A stretch of DNA of 42,383 bases from Phenylobacterium sp. (GTDB taxonomy: Bacteria > Pseudomonadota > Alphaproteobacteria > Caulobacterales > Caulobacteraceae): contig NZ_JANINU010000097.1 of NCBI RefSeq assembly GCF_024508875.1, forward strand, positions 1 through 42,383, in the 5' to 3' direction. This document shows, in pieces, positions 16,509 to 24,395 of this stretch. Below the pieces are notes generated by a model, which saw only the letters and a program-made list of their open reading frames with translations, searched no databases and was not told the origin of the DNA. The position numbers were made by a program, and so were the translations under genes. Positions within the stretch are counted from its first letter, which is position 1. Every line of letters begins with the position of its first letter.

Positions 16509-17212
16509 CCCGGGCAACCGCTCTTGCCGGCGAGACAGGGCCGGCGAACGTCCCGGCCCTCACCGAACTGGTGCATGGCTACGAGTTTTCTCGCGACGTC
16601 GTGATGCTGAACAACGACCGGCCCGACTTCGCGGAGGCCATCCGGGCGATGCGCACGAACATCGTGGCGCGCCATCTCGGCGACGGCCGCCGGGGGCTCG
16701 CGATCACGGCGCCCGACCCGGACGCCATGTGCACCTTCACGTCGGTGAACCTGGCGGTGGCCATGGCGCAGATCGGCGTTTCGACGTTGCTCGTGGACGC
16801 CAACATGCGCGCGCCGGGCGTCGACAGCTTCATCCGTCCGACGACGCCGACGGCGGGGCTGGTCCAGTGCCTCTCCTTGCAGTGCTCCGCTCATGAGGCG
16901 CTGCATCCGAACGTCGTGCCCAACCTGTCGATCGTGTACGCCGGCGGCGAGGCGCCCAACGCGCACGAACTGCTGGGAGGCGAGCCGTTCACGAAGCTGG
17001 TGCAGACCTATCTTCGCGACTTCGACCTCACCATCGTCGACACGCCTCCGGCCCGGTCGTTCGCGGACGCCCGCCGGATCGCGGCGGTTGTCGGCTACGC
17101 CACCATCATTGCGCGCCGGGACACCAGCCTGATGCGAGACATCGTCGGGTTTGCGGAAGCCCTGCTCGAAGACGGCACGCAGATCATCGGCACCGTCCTT
17201 ACCGAGGTTTGA
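16505..17212 (+). CDS. CpsD/BY-kinase-like partner lacking a P-loop (copy 2)
   Basis: A 235-residue cytoplasmic protein of the CpsD/CapB fold. The opening segment (PALTELVHGYEFSRDVVML, then FAEAIRAMRTNIV) matches the usual activator-binding N-terminus with its EA[FY]R.LRTN motif. The P-loop, normally PGEGKST, reads PDPDAMCTFTS, so the glycines and lysine are gone. Walker A' (STLLVDANMRAPG) and Walker B (LTIVDTPPA) persist. No tyrosine cluster is present at the C-terminus (IIGTVLTEV). Probably a non-catalytic regulator of the Wzz-like protein with which it overlaps; ATP binding would need testing. Confidence 0.78.
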   Translation: MTRATALAGETGPANVPALTELVHGYEFSRDVVMLNNDRPDFAEAIRAMRTNIVARHLGDGRRGLAITAPDPDAMCTFTSVNLAVAMAQIGVSTLLVDANMRAPGVDSFIRPTTPTAGLVQCLSLQCSAHEALHPNVVPNLSIVYAGGEAPNAHELLGGEPFTKLVQTYLRDFDLTIVDTPPARSFADARRIAAVVGYATIIARRDTSLMRDIVGFAEALLEDGTQIIGTVLTEV

Positions 17213-17217
17213 CGTCG

Positions 17218-18114
17218 ATGAAGGACATGCAGGCTGGGGCCGACGCGTCGCCGTCGACGCAAGGGGTGCTGGCGCGCTGGCTGCCGCATCTTCCCGTTCT
17301 CGTCGGCGCCGCGCTCATCGCCGCCCCGACCTTCTACCGGCTGGCCAAGGAGGTCTGGACGCTGGAGATCGGCGCCCACGGCCCGATCGTGCTGTTCACC
17401 GGCATCTGGATCCTGTGGCGCGCCTGGCCGACCAGCGAGCCCGCGCCCGATCGCATGCGCACGCTGCTGTCGATGGGCGGCTTCGTGCTGTCGCTGGGCG
17501 TCTATGTCTTTGGCCGCGCCTATGACTTCATCAGCCTCGAGGCGTTGGGCGTCTATGGCTTCGGGGTCAGCTACTTCTACGGTCGCTTCGGCTTCCACGA
17601 GACGCTGAAGCGCTGGTTCCCGCTGTTCTACCTGGGCTTCCTGTTGCCGATGCCGGGCTGGATCATCGACCAGGGCACAGCGCCGCTGAAGCAACTCGTC
17701 TCGCTCATGGCCACCAAGATCGTCGAGCCCTTCGGCATCCCGATCTACCGGGAGGGCGTGACCATGGTGGTGGGGCCGTACCAGCTCCTCGTCGAGGACG
17801 CCTGCTCGGGCCTGAACTCGCTGATCGGCCTGATCGCGATCAGCCTGTTCTACATCTACCTGCTGCGCTCGGCGAGCTGGCGCTATTCGCTGTTCCTGGC
17901 CGCGCTGCTGGTGCCGATCGCCATCGTCGCCAATGCGATCCGGATCGTGATCCTGATCCTGCTCACCTACTTCTTCGGCGACGCGGTGGGGCAGGGCTTC
18001 CTGCACGTGACCGCGGGGCTCTTCCTCTTCGCGGTGGCGCTGCTGCTCATGTTCGGCATCGACAACCTGCTCTCGAACCTGAAGTTCCTTCAGAACAAGA
18101 AGGCCGCCGCATGA
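17218..18114 (+). CDS. Exosortase (EpsH-type transpeptidase-like membrane protein)
   Basis: A 298-residue polytopic inner-membrane protein with about eight hydrophobic helices. ATG 17218 has GAGG about 10 bases upstream; a TTG at 17209 is an alternative. The catalytic triad of the exosortase family is visible: Cys196 in EDACSGLNSL, Arg242 in NAIRIVIL and His263 in GFLHVTAGL. Known role: cleaves PEP-CTERM-type sorting signals and transfers the protein, in a process linked to polysaccharide production. The candidate substrate in this window is the PEPxxWA-CTERM protein at 423-1025. It overlaps the EpsI gene by four bases. The exosortase subfamily (B, V or other) cannot be fixed by eye. Confidence 0.9.
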   Translation: MKDMQAGADASPSTQGVLARWLPHLPVLVGAALIAAPTFYRLAKEVWTLEIGAHGPIVLFTGIWILWRAWPTSEPAPDRMRTLLSMGGFVLSLGVYVFGRAYDFISLEALGVYGFGVSYFYGRFGFHETLKRWFPLFYLGFLLPMPGWIIDQGTAPLKQLVSLMATKIVEPFGIPIYREGVTMVVGPYQLLVEDACSGLNSLIGLIAISLFYIYLLRSASWRYSLFLAALLVPIAIVANAIRIVILILLTYFFGDAVGQGFLHVTAGLFLFAVALLLMFGIDNLLSNLKFLQNKKAAA

Positions 18115-18812
18115 TCGCCCGCCGTGACCTGATCATCGCCGGCATGGCCGTCGCGGCGGCGGGCGCCGCCGAGGCCCTGCGGCCGCGCCACAAGCTGCTG
18201 CTGCTCAAGAAGGGCACCATCGAGGAAGCGCTGCCGTCGAAGATGCCCGGCTGGGAGGCGGACGCGACGTCGGCCGACCTGACGCCCGAGCTGGCCGGCG
18301 GGTTGGCCCAGACGCTGTACAGCGAGATCGTCTCGCGCGTGTACTTCAACGCCGCGGGAACTGGCGTGATGCTGCTGGCGGCCTACGGGAAGACCCAGAG
18401 CGATGCGCTGCAACTGCACCGTCCAGAGGTCTGCTACCCGGCCGTGGGCTATGCGATCGAGTCCAGCGCCGCCGAGGATCTGCCCGTCGGCGGCGGCGCA
18501 ATGCTGCCGGTCCGCAAGCTGGTGGCGATCAACCAAGACCGCCGCGAGAACATCGTCTACTGGACCCGCGTCGGCGAACGCTTGCCGCAGGACGGCAAGC
18601 AGCAGCGCGAGGCGCGCTTTCTCAACTCGTTCGAGGGGCTGGTCCCCGACGGGGTGCTGATCCGCTGCTCGGCGCTGGGGGAGAGCGGGCCCGCATTCAA
18701 GCTGTTGGAGACGTTCGTCCAGGACCTGTTGCGCGCCACCGCGCCGAGCGAGCGTCCCGCGCTGGTCGGCAGCGAGATCGCGAACCGGCTGAACGCCCAG
18801 ATCCGCACGTAG
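18111..18812 (+). CDS. epsI: EpsI family protein (exosortase-associated, DUF3485)
   Basis: A 233-residue protein with an N-terminal hydrophobic segment (about 7-24, DLIIAGMAVAAAGAA) that anchors or exports it. The hallmark of EpsI proteins is present: HRPEVCYPAVGY at 103-114, with the conserved Cys. Family knowledge: EpsI is encoded beside, or fused to, exosortases and is needed for methanolan synthesis; its reaction is not established. It begins inside the exosortase stop (four-base overlap), so the two are translationally coupled. The length is normal. Confidence 0.87.
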   Translation: MIARRDLIIAGMAVAAAGAAEALRPRHKLLLLKKGTIEEALPSKMPGWEADATSADLTPELAGGLAQTLYSEIVSRVYFNAAGTGVMLLAAYGKTQSDALQLHRPEVCYPAVGYAIESSAAEDLPVGGGAMLPVRKLVAINQDRRENIVYWTRVGERLPQDGKQQREARFLNSFEGLVPDGVLIRCSALGESGPAFKLLETFVQDLLRATAPSERPALVGSEIANRLNAQIRT

Positions 18813-18816
18813 CGCC

Positions 18817-19740
18817 GTGGCCGCGCCATCGTCGATGCACGTCGCCGTCTCCATCGTCGGCTACCGCAATCTCGCGGACATCCAGAAGTGCCTGCAGGTC
18901 CTGGCGCAGTCCGAGCACCAGGGCTTCGAAGTGGTCATCTGCGAGAACGGCGGCCCGGAAGCCTATGAGGCGCTGCTGGGGGGGCTGCCCAAGTCGCTCC
19001 CGGGCGGCCAGCCGGTGCGGATCATCGCCGCGCCGCGGAACCTCGGCTATGCGGGCGGCGTGAACTTCGCCATGGCCGCGGCGCCGGAAGCCGACGCCTG
19101 GTGGGTGCTGAACCCGGATACGGAGCCGCAGCCGGGCCTGCTGAAGGCCTGCGTGGAACGGCTGGCCAAGGGCGACGTCCACGCCGTGGGCTGCACCATC
19201 TATTTGCCCAGCGGCGAGGTGCAGTCGCGGGGCGGCCGCTGGCGTCCCTGGCTGGCGCGCGCGGAGGTCATCGGCTGGGGCGAGCAGGTGGACGCGCCCG
19301 TCGATCCTGCCGCGATCGAAGCGGAGCAGAACTTCATCAACGGCGCCTGCATGGTGGTGGATCGAACCTTCATGCAGGTGGTCGGGCCTATGCGCGAGGA
19401 CTACTTCCTATATTGCGAGGAGGTGGAATGGTGCCTTCGCGCCGTGGCGCGCGGGCAGCGGCTGGGGTTCGTGGCGGGGGCGGCCTGCCTTCATCACGCG
19501 GGCGCCACCACCGGTTCGCACGCCGCGCTTCGGGACCGGCCGCGCCGGCCCATCTACCTCGACGAGCGCAACAAGATCCTGGTGACGCGCGATTGCTTTC
19601 CGACGCGGACGCCGGTCGCCGTGCCGGCCGCCTTTCTACTGGCGTTCCTGCGCTTCGCGCCGAGAGGGGCGTGGCGCCAACTGGGCTATGCCTGGTCTGG
19701 CTGGCTGGCCGGTGTGTTCGGCCAGCGAGGGCCCATCTAA
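18817..19740 (+). CDS. Family 2 glycosyltransferase (rhamnosyltransferase-like)
   Basis: A 307-residue GT-A enzyme starting at GTG 18817, five bases after epsI; ATG 18835 is an alternative. The core begins MHVAVSIVGYRN and contains NLGYAGGVNFAMA, the nucleotide-sugar/metal motif NPDTEPQPG, FINGACMVV and the acceptor-site DYFLYCEEVEWCLRA. This pattern matches WbbL-like rhamnosyl or related transferases acting on lipid-linked acceptors at the cytoplasmic face. A rhamnose donor would fit the rfbA fragment at the left edge. The C-terminus (about 265-307) is amphipathic and may contact the membrane. Confidence 0.85.
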   Translation: MAAPSSMHVAVSIVGYRNLADIQKCLQVLAQSEHQGFEVVICENGGPEAYEALLGGLPKSLPGGQPVRIIAAPRNLGYAGGVNFAMAAAPEADAWWVLNPDTEPQPGLLKACVERLAKGDVHAVGCTIYLPSGEVQSRGGRWRPWLARAEVIGWGEQVDAPVDPAAIEAEQNFINGACMVVDRTFMQVVGPMREDYFLYCEEVEWCLRAVARGQRLGFVAGAACLHHAGATTGSHAALRDRPRRPIYLDERNKILVTRDCFPTRTPVAVPAAFLLAFLRFAPRGAWRQLGYAWSGWLAGVFGQRGPI

Positions 19741-19904
19741 ACGGGCCCTGGCGCCGTACTTGCAATTTGCGGGCATGACGGGCCTGTATGTGCCGGTCGG
19801 TTCGAGAGTCATTCAAAGCAAAGCTTTATCCGGCACTTAGAAGTGTCGAACGCCGGGCGCTTAGTTCGAGATGGACCGCGGCGAGAGAGGGATGGGGAAA
19901 CGGA

Positions 19905-21047
19905 ATGAGTCAGCTTGTCGTGGGACGTCGCAGCATCGGCGCGCGCTTCGCGGCTGGAGAGACCAGCGGCTTCGACTACATGCGGCTGTCTCTCTCGGTC
20001 CTGGTCATGCTGTGGCACACGTTTGCCGTCGTGTGGGGCGAACGGGGGGTGACGCCGGAATGGTACCAACTGTTCATGCGGATGGTCCTTCCATTGTTCT
20101 TCGCCCTGAGCGGCTTCCTGGTGGCGTTCAGCCTTGAGCGGATTCAGCATTTGCCGACGTTCGGCCTGCTACGCGCACTTCGGATCCTTCCTGCGCTTGG
20201 CGTCGAAATCCTGCTCTCGGCGCTGATCCTCGGTCCGATCCTGACGACCGTGGCCCTCTCCACCTACTTCACCCATCCGGAATTCTTCCGCTATTTCCTG
20301 AACACCGTCGGATGGATCCACTACGACCTTCCGGGCGTGTTCCGTGACAACCCCGTGCCGTGGGTCAACCGCAGCCTGTGGACCGTGCCGTTCGAGCTCG
20401 AGTGCTATGTGCTCCTCGCCGGCCTCTATCTCCTCGGCATGTATCGCCGGACCTGGATGCTCGTCGCGGCCCTCGTGGCGCTCTCGGCGTTCTGTCTGTG
20501 GTACTATCGGGACTACAGCTACGCCGATGCGCCGCTGGTGCCGGGCCGCCTGCTGATCGCCTACTTCCTGGCGGGCAACATCGTCTGCAAGCTGCGGGAC
20601 CGACTGCCCGGCGGCCTCCTGGCCGCGGCCTGCGCCCTCGCGGTGGGCTGGCTCATGCTGACGAACGTCGCCGCCACGATCATGCTCTCGCCGTTGGTGG
20701 TGGCCTATGCGTCGGCGGCGCTCGGCTGCCTGGCTCCGCGCAAGCTGCCGATCATCTTCACCGGCGACTATTCGTACGGCCTCTATCTCTATGCGTTCCC
20801 GGTGCAGCAGACTGTCTACAGCGTGTTCCGCAGCGACAGCATCCTGGAGAACTTCCTGATCTCCCTGGCGGCCACCTCGCTGTTCGCCGCCTTCTCGTGG
20901 CACTTCATCGAGAAACCTATCCTCGGCCTCAAGAAGCGTCTCATCCCCAAGAGCTGGAGCCGGAGCGATGCGAAGTCGCCCCCGGCCGGGCAGGTCGCAA
21001 CACCGCCCGTCGGGAACGCGGCGCCGGAGCAGGCGAACGCGAATTGA
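19905..21047 (+). CDS. Acyltransferase-3 family membrane O-acyltransferase
   Basis: A 380-residue polytopic protein from ATG 19905, preceded by a purine-rich GGGGAAACGGA; the frame is open back to 19788 but that part reads as non-coding. The acyltransferase-3 signature is at the N-terminus: FDYMRLSLSVLVMLWHTF, with the active-site His. About ten hydrophobic helices follow, including PLFFALSGFLVAF and FTGDYSYGLYLYAFPVQQ. The C-terminal ~40 residues are hydrophilic. Members acylate sugars in surface polysaccharides using acyl-CoA from the cytoplasm. The 164-base gap before it (19741-19904) probably carries its own promoter; I could not identify one. Confidence 0.87.
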   Translation: MSQLVVGRRSIGARFAAGETSGFDYMRLSLSVLVMLWHTFAVVWGERGVTPEWYQLFMRMVLPLFFALSGFLVAFSLERIQHLPTFGLLRALRILPALGVEILLSALILGPILTTVALSTYFTHPEFFRYFLNTVGWIHYDLPGVFRDNPVPWVNRSLWTVPFELECYVLLAGLYLLGMYRRTWMLVAALVALSAFCLWYYRDYSYADAPLVPGRLLIAYFLAGNIVCKLRDRLPGGLLAAACALAVGWLMLTNVAATIMLSPLVVAYASAALGCLAPRKLPIIFTGDYSYGLYLYAFPVQQTVYSVFRSDSILENFLISLAATSLFAAFSWHFIEKPILGLKKRLIPKSWSRSDAKSPPAGQVATPPVGNAAPEQANAN

Positions 21048-21214
21048 GGGGCGCGCCCCCTTGATCGAGGGCGACCATCGGCTAAGGGAAGGCCGACGCC
21101 CGGAGCGGGCGGGCGGGTCCGGCAAGGGTCCGTTCACGATGCTCGCCTAGGTTCACCCTCCCGTCCGCGGCCGAGAGGCGCGGTCCCTTCATTGCGGATG
21201 AAACGATAGTGGCG

Positions 21215-21457
21215 ATGCCTCACGAGACAATCCTGGCCGAGCTCCGCGAGATCATGCTCGACGTGTTCGACATCGACGAACTGGACCTCACCGACGCAAC
21301 GACCGCCGAGGACGTCGAGGAGTGGGACAGCCTGAGCCACGTGCGCCTGGTCGTGGCCGTCGAACGCAAGTTCGGTTTCAAGTTCAAGAATTCCGAAATC
21401 GAATCACTCAAGACGGTGGGCGATCTCGTTCGCCTGATTGAATCGAAGACGGCTTAA
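21215..21457 (+). CDS. Acyl carrier protein
   Basis: An 80-residue acidic carrier protein. The phosphopantetheine attachment motif is DSL in EEWDSLSHV, Ser39 in this numbering. The four-helix ACP pattern is complete (ILAELREIMLDVF, DATTAEDVEEW, HVRLVVAVERKFGFKF, SLKTVGDLVRLIES). The start is either ATG 21215 or GTG 21209; neither has a strong ribosome site. The EEWDSL form and partnership with an FkbH-like enzyme point to a specialised carrier, not the fatty-acid ACP. It holds the loaded acyl group as a thioester for the next enzymes. It is the first gene of the tailoring operon, 30 bases before fkbH. Confidence 0.88.
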   Translation: MPHETILAELREIMLDVFDIDELDLTDATTAEDVEEWDSLSHVRLVVAVERKFGFKFKNSEIESLKTVGDLVRLIESKTA

Positions 21458-21487
21458 GGTCTGCGCCTCGGCGCGAGGAGTTCGACC

Positions 21488-23413
21488 ATGCTTTCCGACC
21501 TGGCGTGGCTGCCCAAGGCCCCGGCGGACTTCCGCGAGCGGGTTCGTGCGCTCCGGGCCGAGGTCGCCGCACCCGCGGACGGCCTGTACGAGCGTGCGCT
21601 CACCCTCGCGACGACCGCGCTGGACGAGAACCAACTGGGTCAGCTTTCCAAGGTGGTGGCTGAGCTCGCCGCCTCGCCGAAGGCGCCGCCGCAGTTTTCC
21701 AAGGTCAAGCTGGGCCTGCTGGGCGACGGCACCCTGTCGCTCCTTTCACCGGTGATCGCGGGCTCGGGCGTGCGCCATGGCCTGCTGCTGGAGGCGATCC
21801 AGGGTGATTACGGCAGCGCCGTGCAGCAGGCGATGGATCCGGGAAGTTCGCTGCACGCGGCCGGCCTGGACATGCTGCTTGTCGCGACCGACGCGCGGAG
21901 CCTGGGCCTGAACCGCTCTGCGGAGAGCCTCGAGACCGCCGATCGGCGCGTCGCGGCGGCCTTCGCCCAAATCAAGCTGATCGTTGAGGGCTTGAAGCCC
22001 GCAGTCGCCGCCGCGGTGATGGTCCAGACGATCGTCCCGCCGATCGAGCCCCTGTTCGGCTCGTTCGACCGCGTGGAGAAGACGTCCGGCTACGCCATGG
22101 TCGCCGAACTGAACGATCGCCTCCGCGACTGGGCGGCCGAGGGCGCCGTCGTGCTCGTGGATATCGCAAGGCTCGCCGGAACCATCGGCCTCGAGCGCTG
22201 GGACGCGCCCGGCCACTGGCACGCGTCCAAGCTGCCGTTCGCGCCCGAGATGGCGCCGGTGTACGGCGACGTGATCGCGCGGACCGTGGCGTCGCTTCGC
22301 GGGCGGGCGCGCAAGTGCCTGGTGCTCGACCTGGACAACACGCTCTGGGGCGGGGTCATCGGCGACGACGGCGTGGCCGGGATCGCGCTGGGCCAGGGCT
22401 CTGCCGCGGGCGAGGCCTTCCTGGAGATCCAGCAGACGGCGCTGGAACTGCGCCGCCGCGGCGTGGTGCTGGCCGTCTGTTCGAAGAACGAGGAGGCGGC
22501 CGCGCTGCTGCCGTTCCGCGAGCATCCCGAGATGGTGCTCAAGGAAGACCACATCGCGGTCTTCCAGGCCAACTGGACCGACAAGGCCGCCAATCTGAAG
22601 GCCATCGCCGAGACGCTGAACATCGGCGTCGACGCCCTGGTGTTCCTCGACGACAACCCGGCCGAGCGCGCACAGGTGCGTCGCGAACTGCCCGTGGTCG
22701 CCGTGCCGGAACTGCCCGAGGAGCCTTCGCTCTATCCGCGCCTGCTGATGGCGGCCGGCTATTTCGAGGCCGTGGCCTTCACCCAGGACGACCGCGACCG
22801 GGCCGCCATGTACCAGGCCAACGCCGCGCGCGCCGCGGCGGTGCAGGCCTCGGGCGATCTCGACAGTTACCTGGCCTCGCTGGACATGGTCTGCACCATC
22901 CGGCCGGTGGACGCGGTCACCCGCCCCCGAGTGGCGCAGCTCATCAACAAGTCGAACCAGTTCAACCTGACGACCCGCCGCTACACCGAAGCGCAGGTCG
23001 AGGCCGCCGAGGCGGATCCTCGTCGGCACGCCAGCCAGATCCGGCTGGTCGACAAGTTCGGCGACAACGGGATCATCTGCGTCCTGATCGCCGACCGGGC
23101 CGGGGACGCATGGGAGATCGACACCTGGCTTATGAGCTGCCGCGTGCTGGGGCGGCGCGTGCAGGAGGCGGCGCTGGCGCACCTTGCCGGAGCAGCCCGC
23201 GCCGACGGCGCGAAGAAGCTGGTCGGCCGCTACATCCCGTCGCCGAAGAACGCCATGGTGCGCGAACACTACGCCAAGCTGGGCTTCACCCAGACGAGCG
23301 AGACGGTCGAAGGCGAGACGACCTGGGAACTGGATCTGGCCGCCTACGAGGCTCCCAGTCTGCCGATGGTCATCGACGACTTGGGCGCGCAACCCCTCGC
23401 GGCGGCGAGCTGA
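21488..23413 (+). CDS. FkbH-like HAD-IIIC family enzyme (candidate glyceryl-ACP synthase)
   Basis: A 641-residue three-part enzyme of normal FkbH-like size. The N-terminal ~250 residues look SGNH-like (KLGLLGDGTLSLL, then GDYGSAVQQAMDPGS). The HAD-IIIC core begins at VLDLDNTLWGGVIGDDG with the two aspartates at 281 and 283, followed by AVCSKNEEAA and LVFLDDNPAERAQVR. The C-terminal part is GNAT-like (RLVDKFGDNGIICVLI and MSCRVLGRRVQEAAL). Characterised members take 1,3-bisphosphoglycerate, remove phosphate and load the glyceryl group on a carrier protein. The adjacent ACP gene fits that role. The exact acyl group here is inference; lactyl or other hydroxyacyl groups are possible. Confidence 0.88.
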   Translation: MLSDLAWLPKAPADFRERVRALRAEVAAPADGLYERALTLATTALDENQLGQLSKVVAELAASPKAPPQFSKVKLGLLGDGTLSLLSPVIAGSGVRHGLLLEAIQGDYGSAVQQAMDPGSSLHAAGLDMLLVATDARSLGLNRSAESLETADRRVAAAFAQIKLIVEGLKPAVAAAVMVQTIVPPIEPLFGSFDRVEKTSGYAMVAELNDRLRDWAAEGAVVLVDIARLAGTIGLERWDAPGHWHASKLPFAPEMAPVYGDVIARTVASLRGRARKCLVLDLDNTLWGGVIGDDGVAGIALGQGSAAGEAFLEIQQTALELRRRGVVLAVCSKNEEAAALLPFREHPEMVLKEDHIAVFQANWTDKAANLKAIAETLNIGVDALVFLDDNPAERAQVRRELPVVAVPELPEEPSLYPRLLMAAGYFEAVAFTQDDRDRAAMYQANAARAAAVQASGDLDSYLASLDMVCTIRPVDAVTRPRVAQLINKSNQFNLTTRRYTEAQVEAAEADPRRHASQIRLVDKFGDNGIICVLIADRAGDAWEIDTWLMSCRVLGRRVQEAALAHLAGAARADGAKKLVGRYIPSPKNAMVREHYAKLGFTQTSETVEGETTWELDLAAYEAPSLPMVIDDLGAQPLAAAS

Positions 23414-23415
23414 CC

Positions 23416-24357
23416 GTGGGCCAGACGGCGCCACTCTCCGACGTTGAGAAGCGCTATCCGGCGCTGGATCGTCTGGTGAAGACGGTCGTAGACGTATGGC
23501 CTGAACACCGCAGCTTTATCGACAAGAGCCTGGCGCCTCGCACCGAAGCTGTGCTTCAGGCCAGTGACAGGATGGCGGCCGCGGTCCTGGAACTGACGGC
23601 CGGCAGTGAGCGGGAGCACGCGGAGAACTACCACTGGCTCTGCGAGCGGATCAAAGAGGAAGAACTCGCGTTCGCCCGTACCGAGCGCTACCGCTACTCG
23701 ACGTTCGCCGAGACCAACGCGCACGTCTACTCGGACCCCGAGTTCATGCACCGCTACATGGACGGGCTGCTCTACAGCCACGTCCTTTGGTTTATGCACC
23801 TGTCCAGCCTGCACTTTTTCATCCAGCGGCTGGGTGCGCGGGTGAAGGCTGGTGGGCGCGTTCTCGAGGTCGGCTCGGGCCATGGCCTGCTGCTCTACCT
23901 CTGCCTCAGCGAGTTGAAGATGGGCGAGGCGACGGCCTGGGACCTCAGCCAAGCCTCCCTGGATCAGACGAGGGCGGCGCTGGCCCGGCTGGGCGCGCTC
24001 GACAACGCCAAGTTCGCTGTGCAGGACATGCACAAGGCCGAGCCGGACGGCGAGCCCTTCGACCTGATCATCCTCAGCCACCTGCTCGAGCATCTTGAGG
24101 ACCCGGTCGACGCGCTGAAGCGCCTCAAGCCGCTCGTGGCCAAGGGGGGCTACATCTACGTGAACGTGCCGCTGAACGCGCCGATGCCGGACCACCTGAT
24201 CCTGCTGCGGACGCCGGATGAAGCCGCACGGCTGCTCGTCGACGGCGGGTTCCGCGTGGTGGAGGCGTCTGCCCACACGACCCAGGGCGTCACGTTGTCC
24301 CGGGCGCTCAAGCAGCGCACTGCCGTAACGTGCTCGATCATCGCCGAACCGGCGTGA
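23416..24357 (+). CDS. SAM-dependent methyltransferase (class I)
   Basis: A 313-residue protein from GTG 23416, two bases after the FkbH-like stop; the frame stays open far upstream but only as a shadow of that gene. The N-terminal ~145 residues are helical (partner or substrate binding). The Rossmann domain has motif I VLEVGSGHG at 149-157, then TAWDLSQASL, KFAVQDMHKAE, FDLIILSHLLEHLEDP (motif with the family EHLEDP) and GGYIYVNVP. It is most like Methyltransf_11/23 O-methyltransferases. It could methylate a sugar or the acyl group made by its neighbours; the FK520 methoxymalonyl pathway also pairs FkbH with a methyltransferase. Confidence 0.83.
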   Translation: MGQTAPLSDVEKRYPALDRLVKTVVDVWPEHRSFIDKSLAPRTEAVLQASDRMAAAVLELTAGSEREHAENYHWLCERIKEEELAFARTERYRYSTFAETNAHVYSDPEFMHRYMDGLLYSHVLWFMHLSSLHFFIQRLGARVKAGGRVLEVGSGHGLLLYLCLSELKMGEATAWDLSQASLDQTRAALARLGALDNAKFAVQDMHKAEPDGEPFDLIILSHLLEHLEDPVDALKRLKPLVAKGGYIYVNVPLNAPMPDHLILLRTPDEAARLLVDGGFRVVEASAHTTQGVTLSRALKQRTAVTCSIIAEPA

Positions 24358-24395
24358 CGACGGCCGACAAACCCGAAAAACGGTAGCGAGCCCGG

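Noticed and set aside
14112..16517. An 801-residue open frame on the minus strand across the export and Wzz genes
   Set aside because: Its composition is typical of antisense reading of GC-rich genes, and the plus-strand genes have clear domains and signal peptides.
21048..21059. GGGGCGCGCCCC palindrome right after the acyltransferase-3 stop codon
   Set aside because: The stem is only four base pairs with a CGCG loop and no T-run follows, so it is not a convincing terminator.
22315..23415. Long open frame leading into the methyltransferase gene, suggesting a 680-residue protein
   Set aside because: This part is a shadow of the FkbH-like gene in another frame with Arg/Gly/Pro-rich composition; the methyltransferase starts at GTG 23416.
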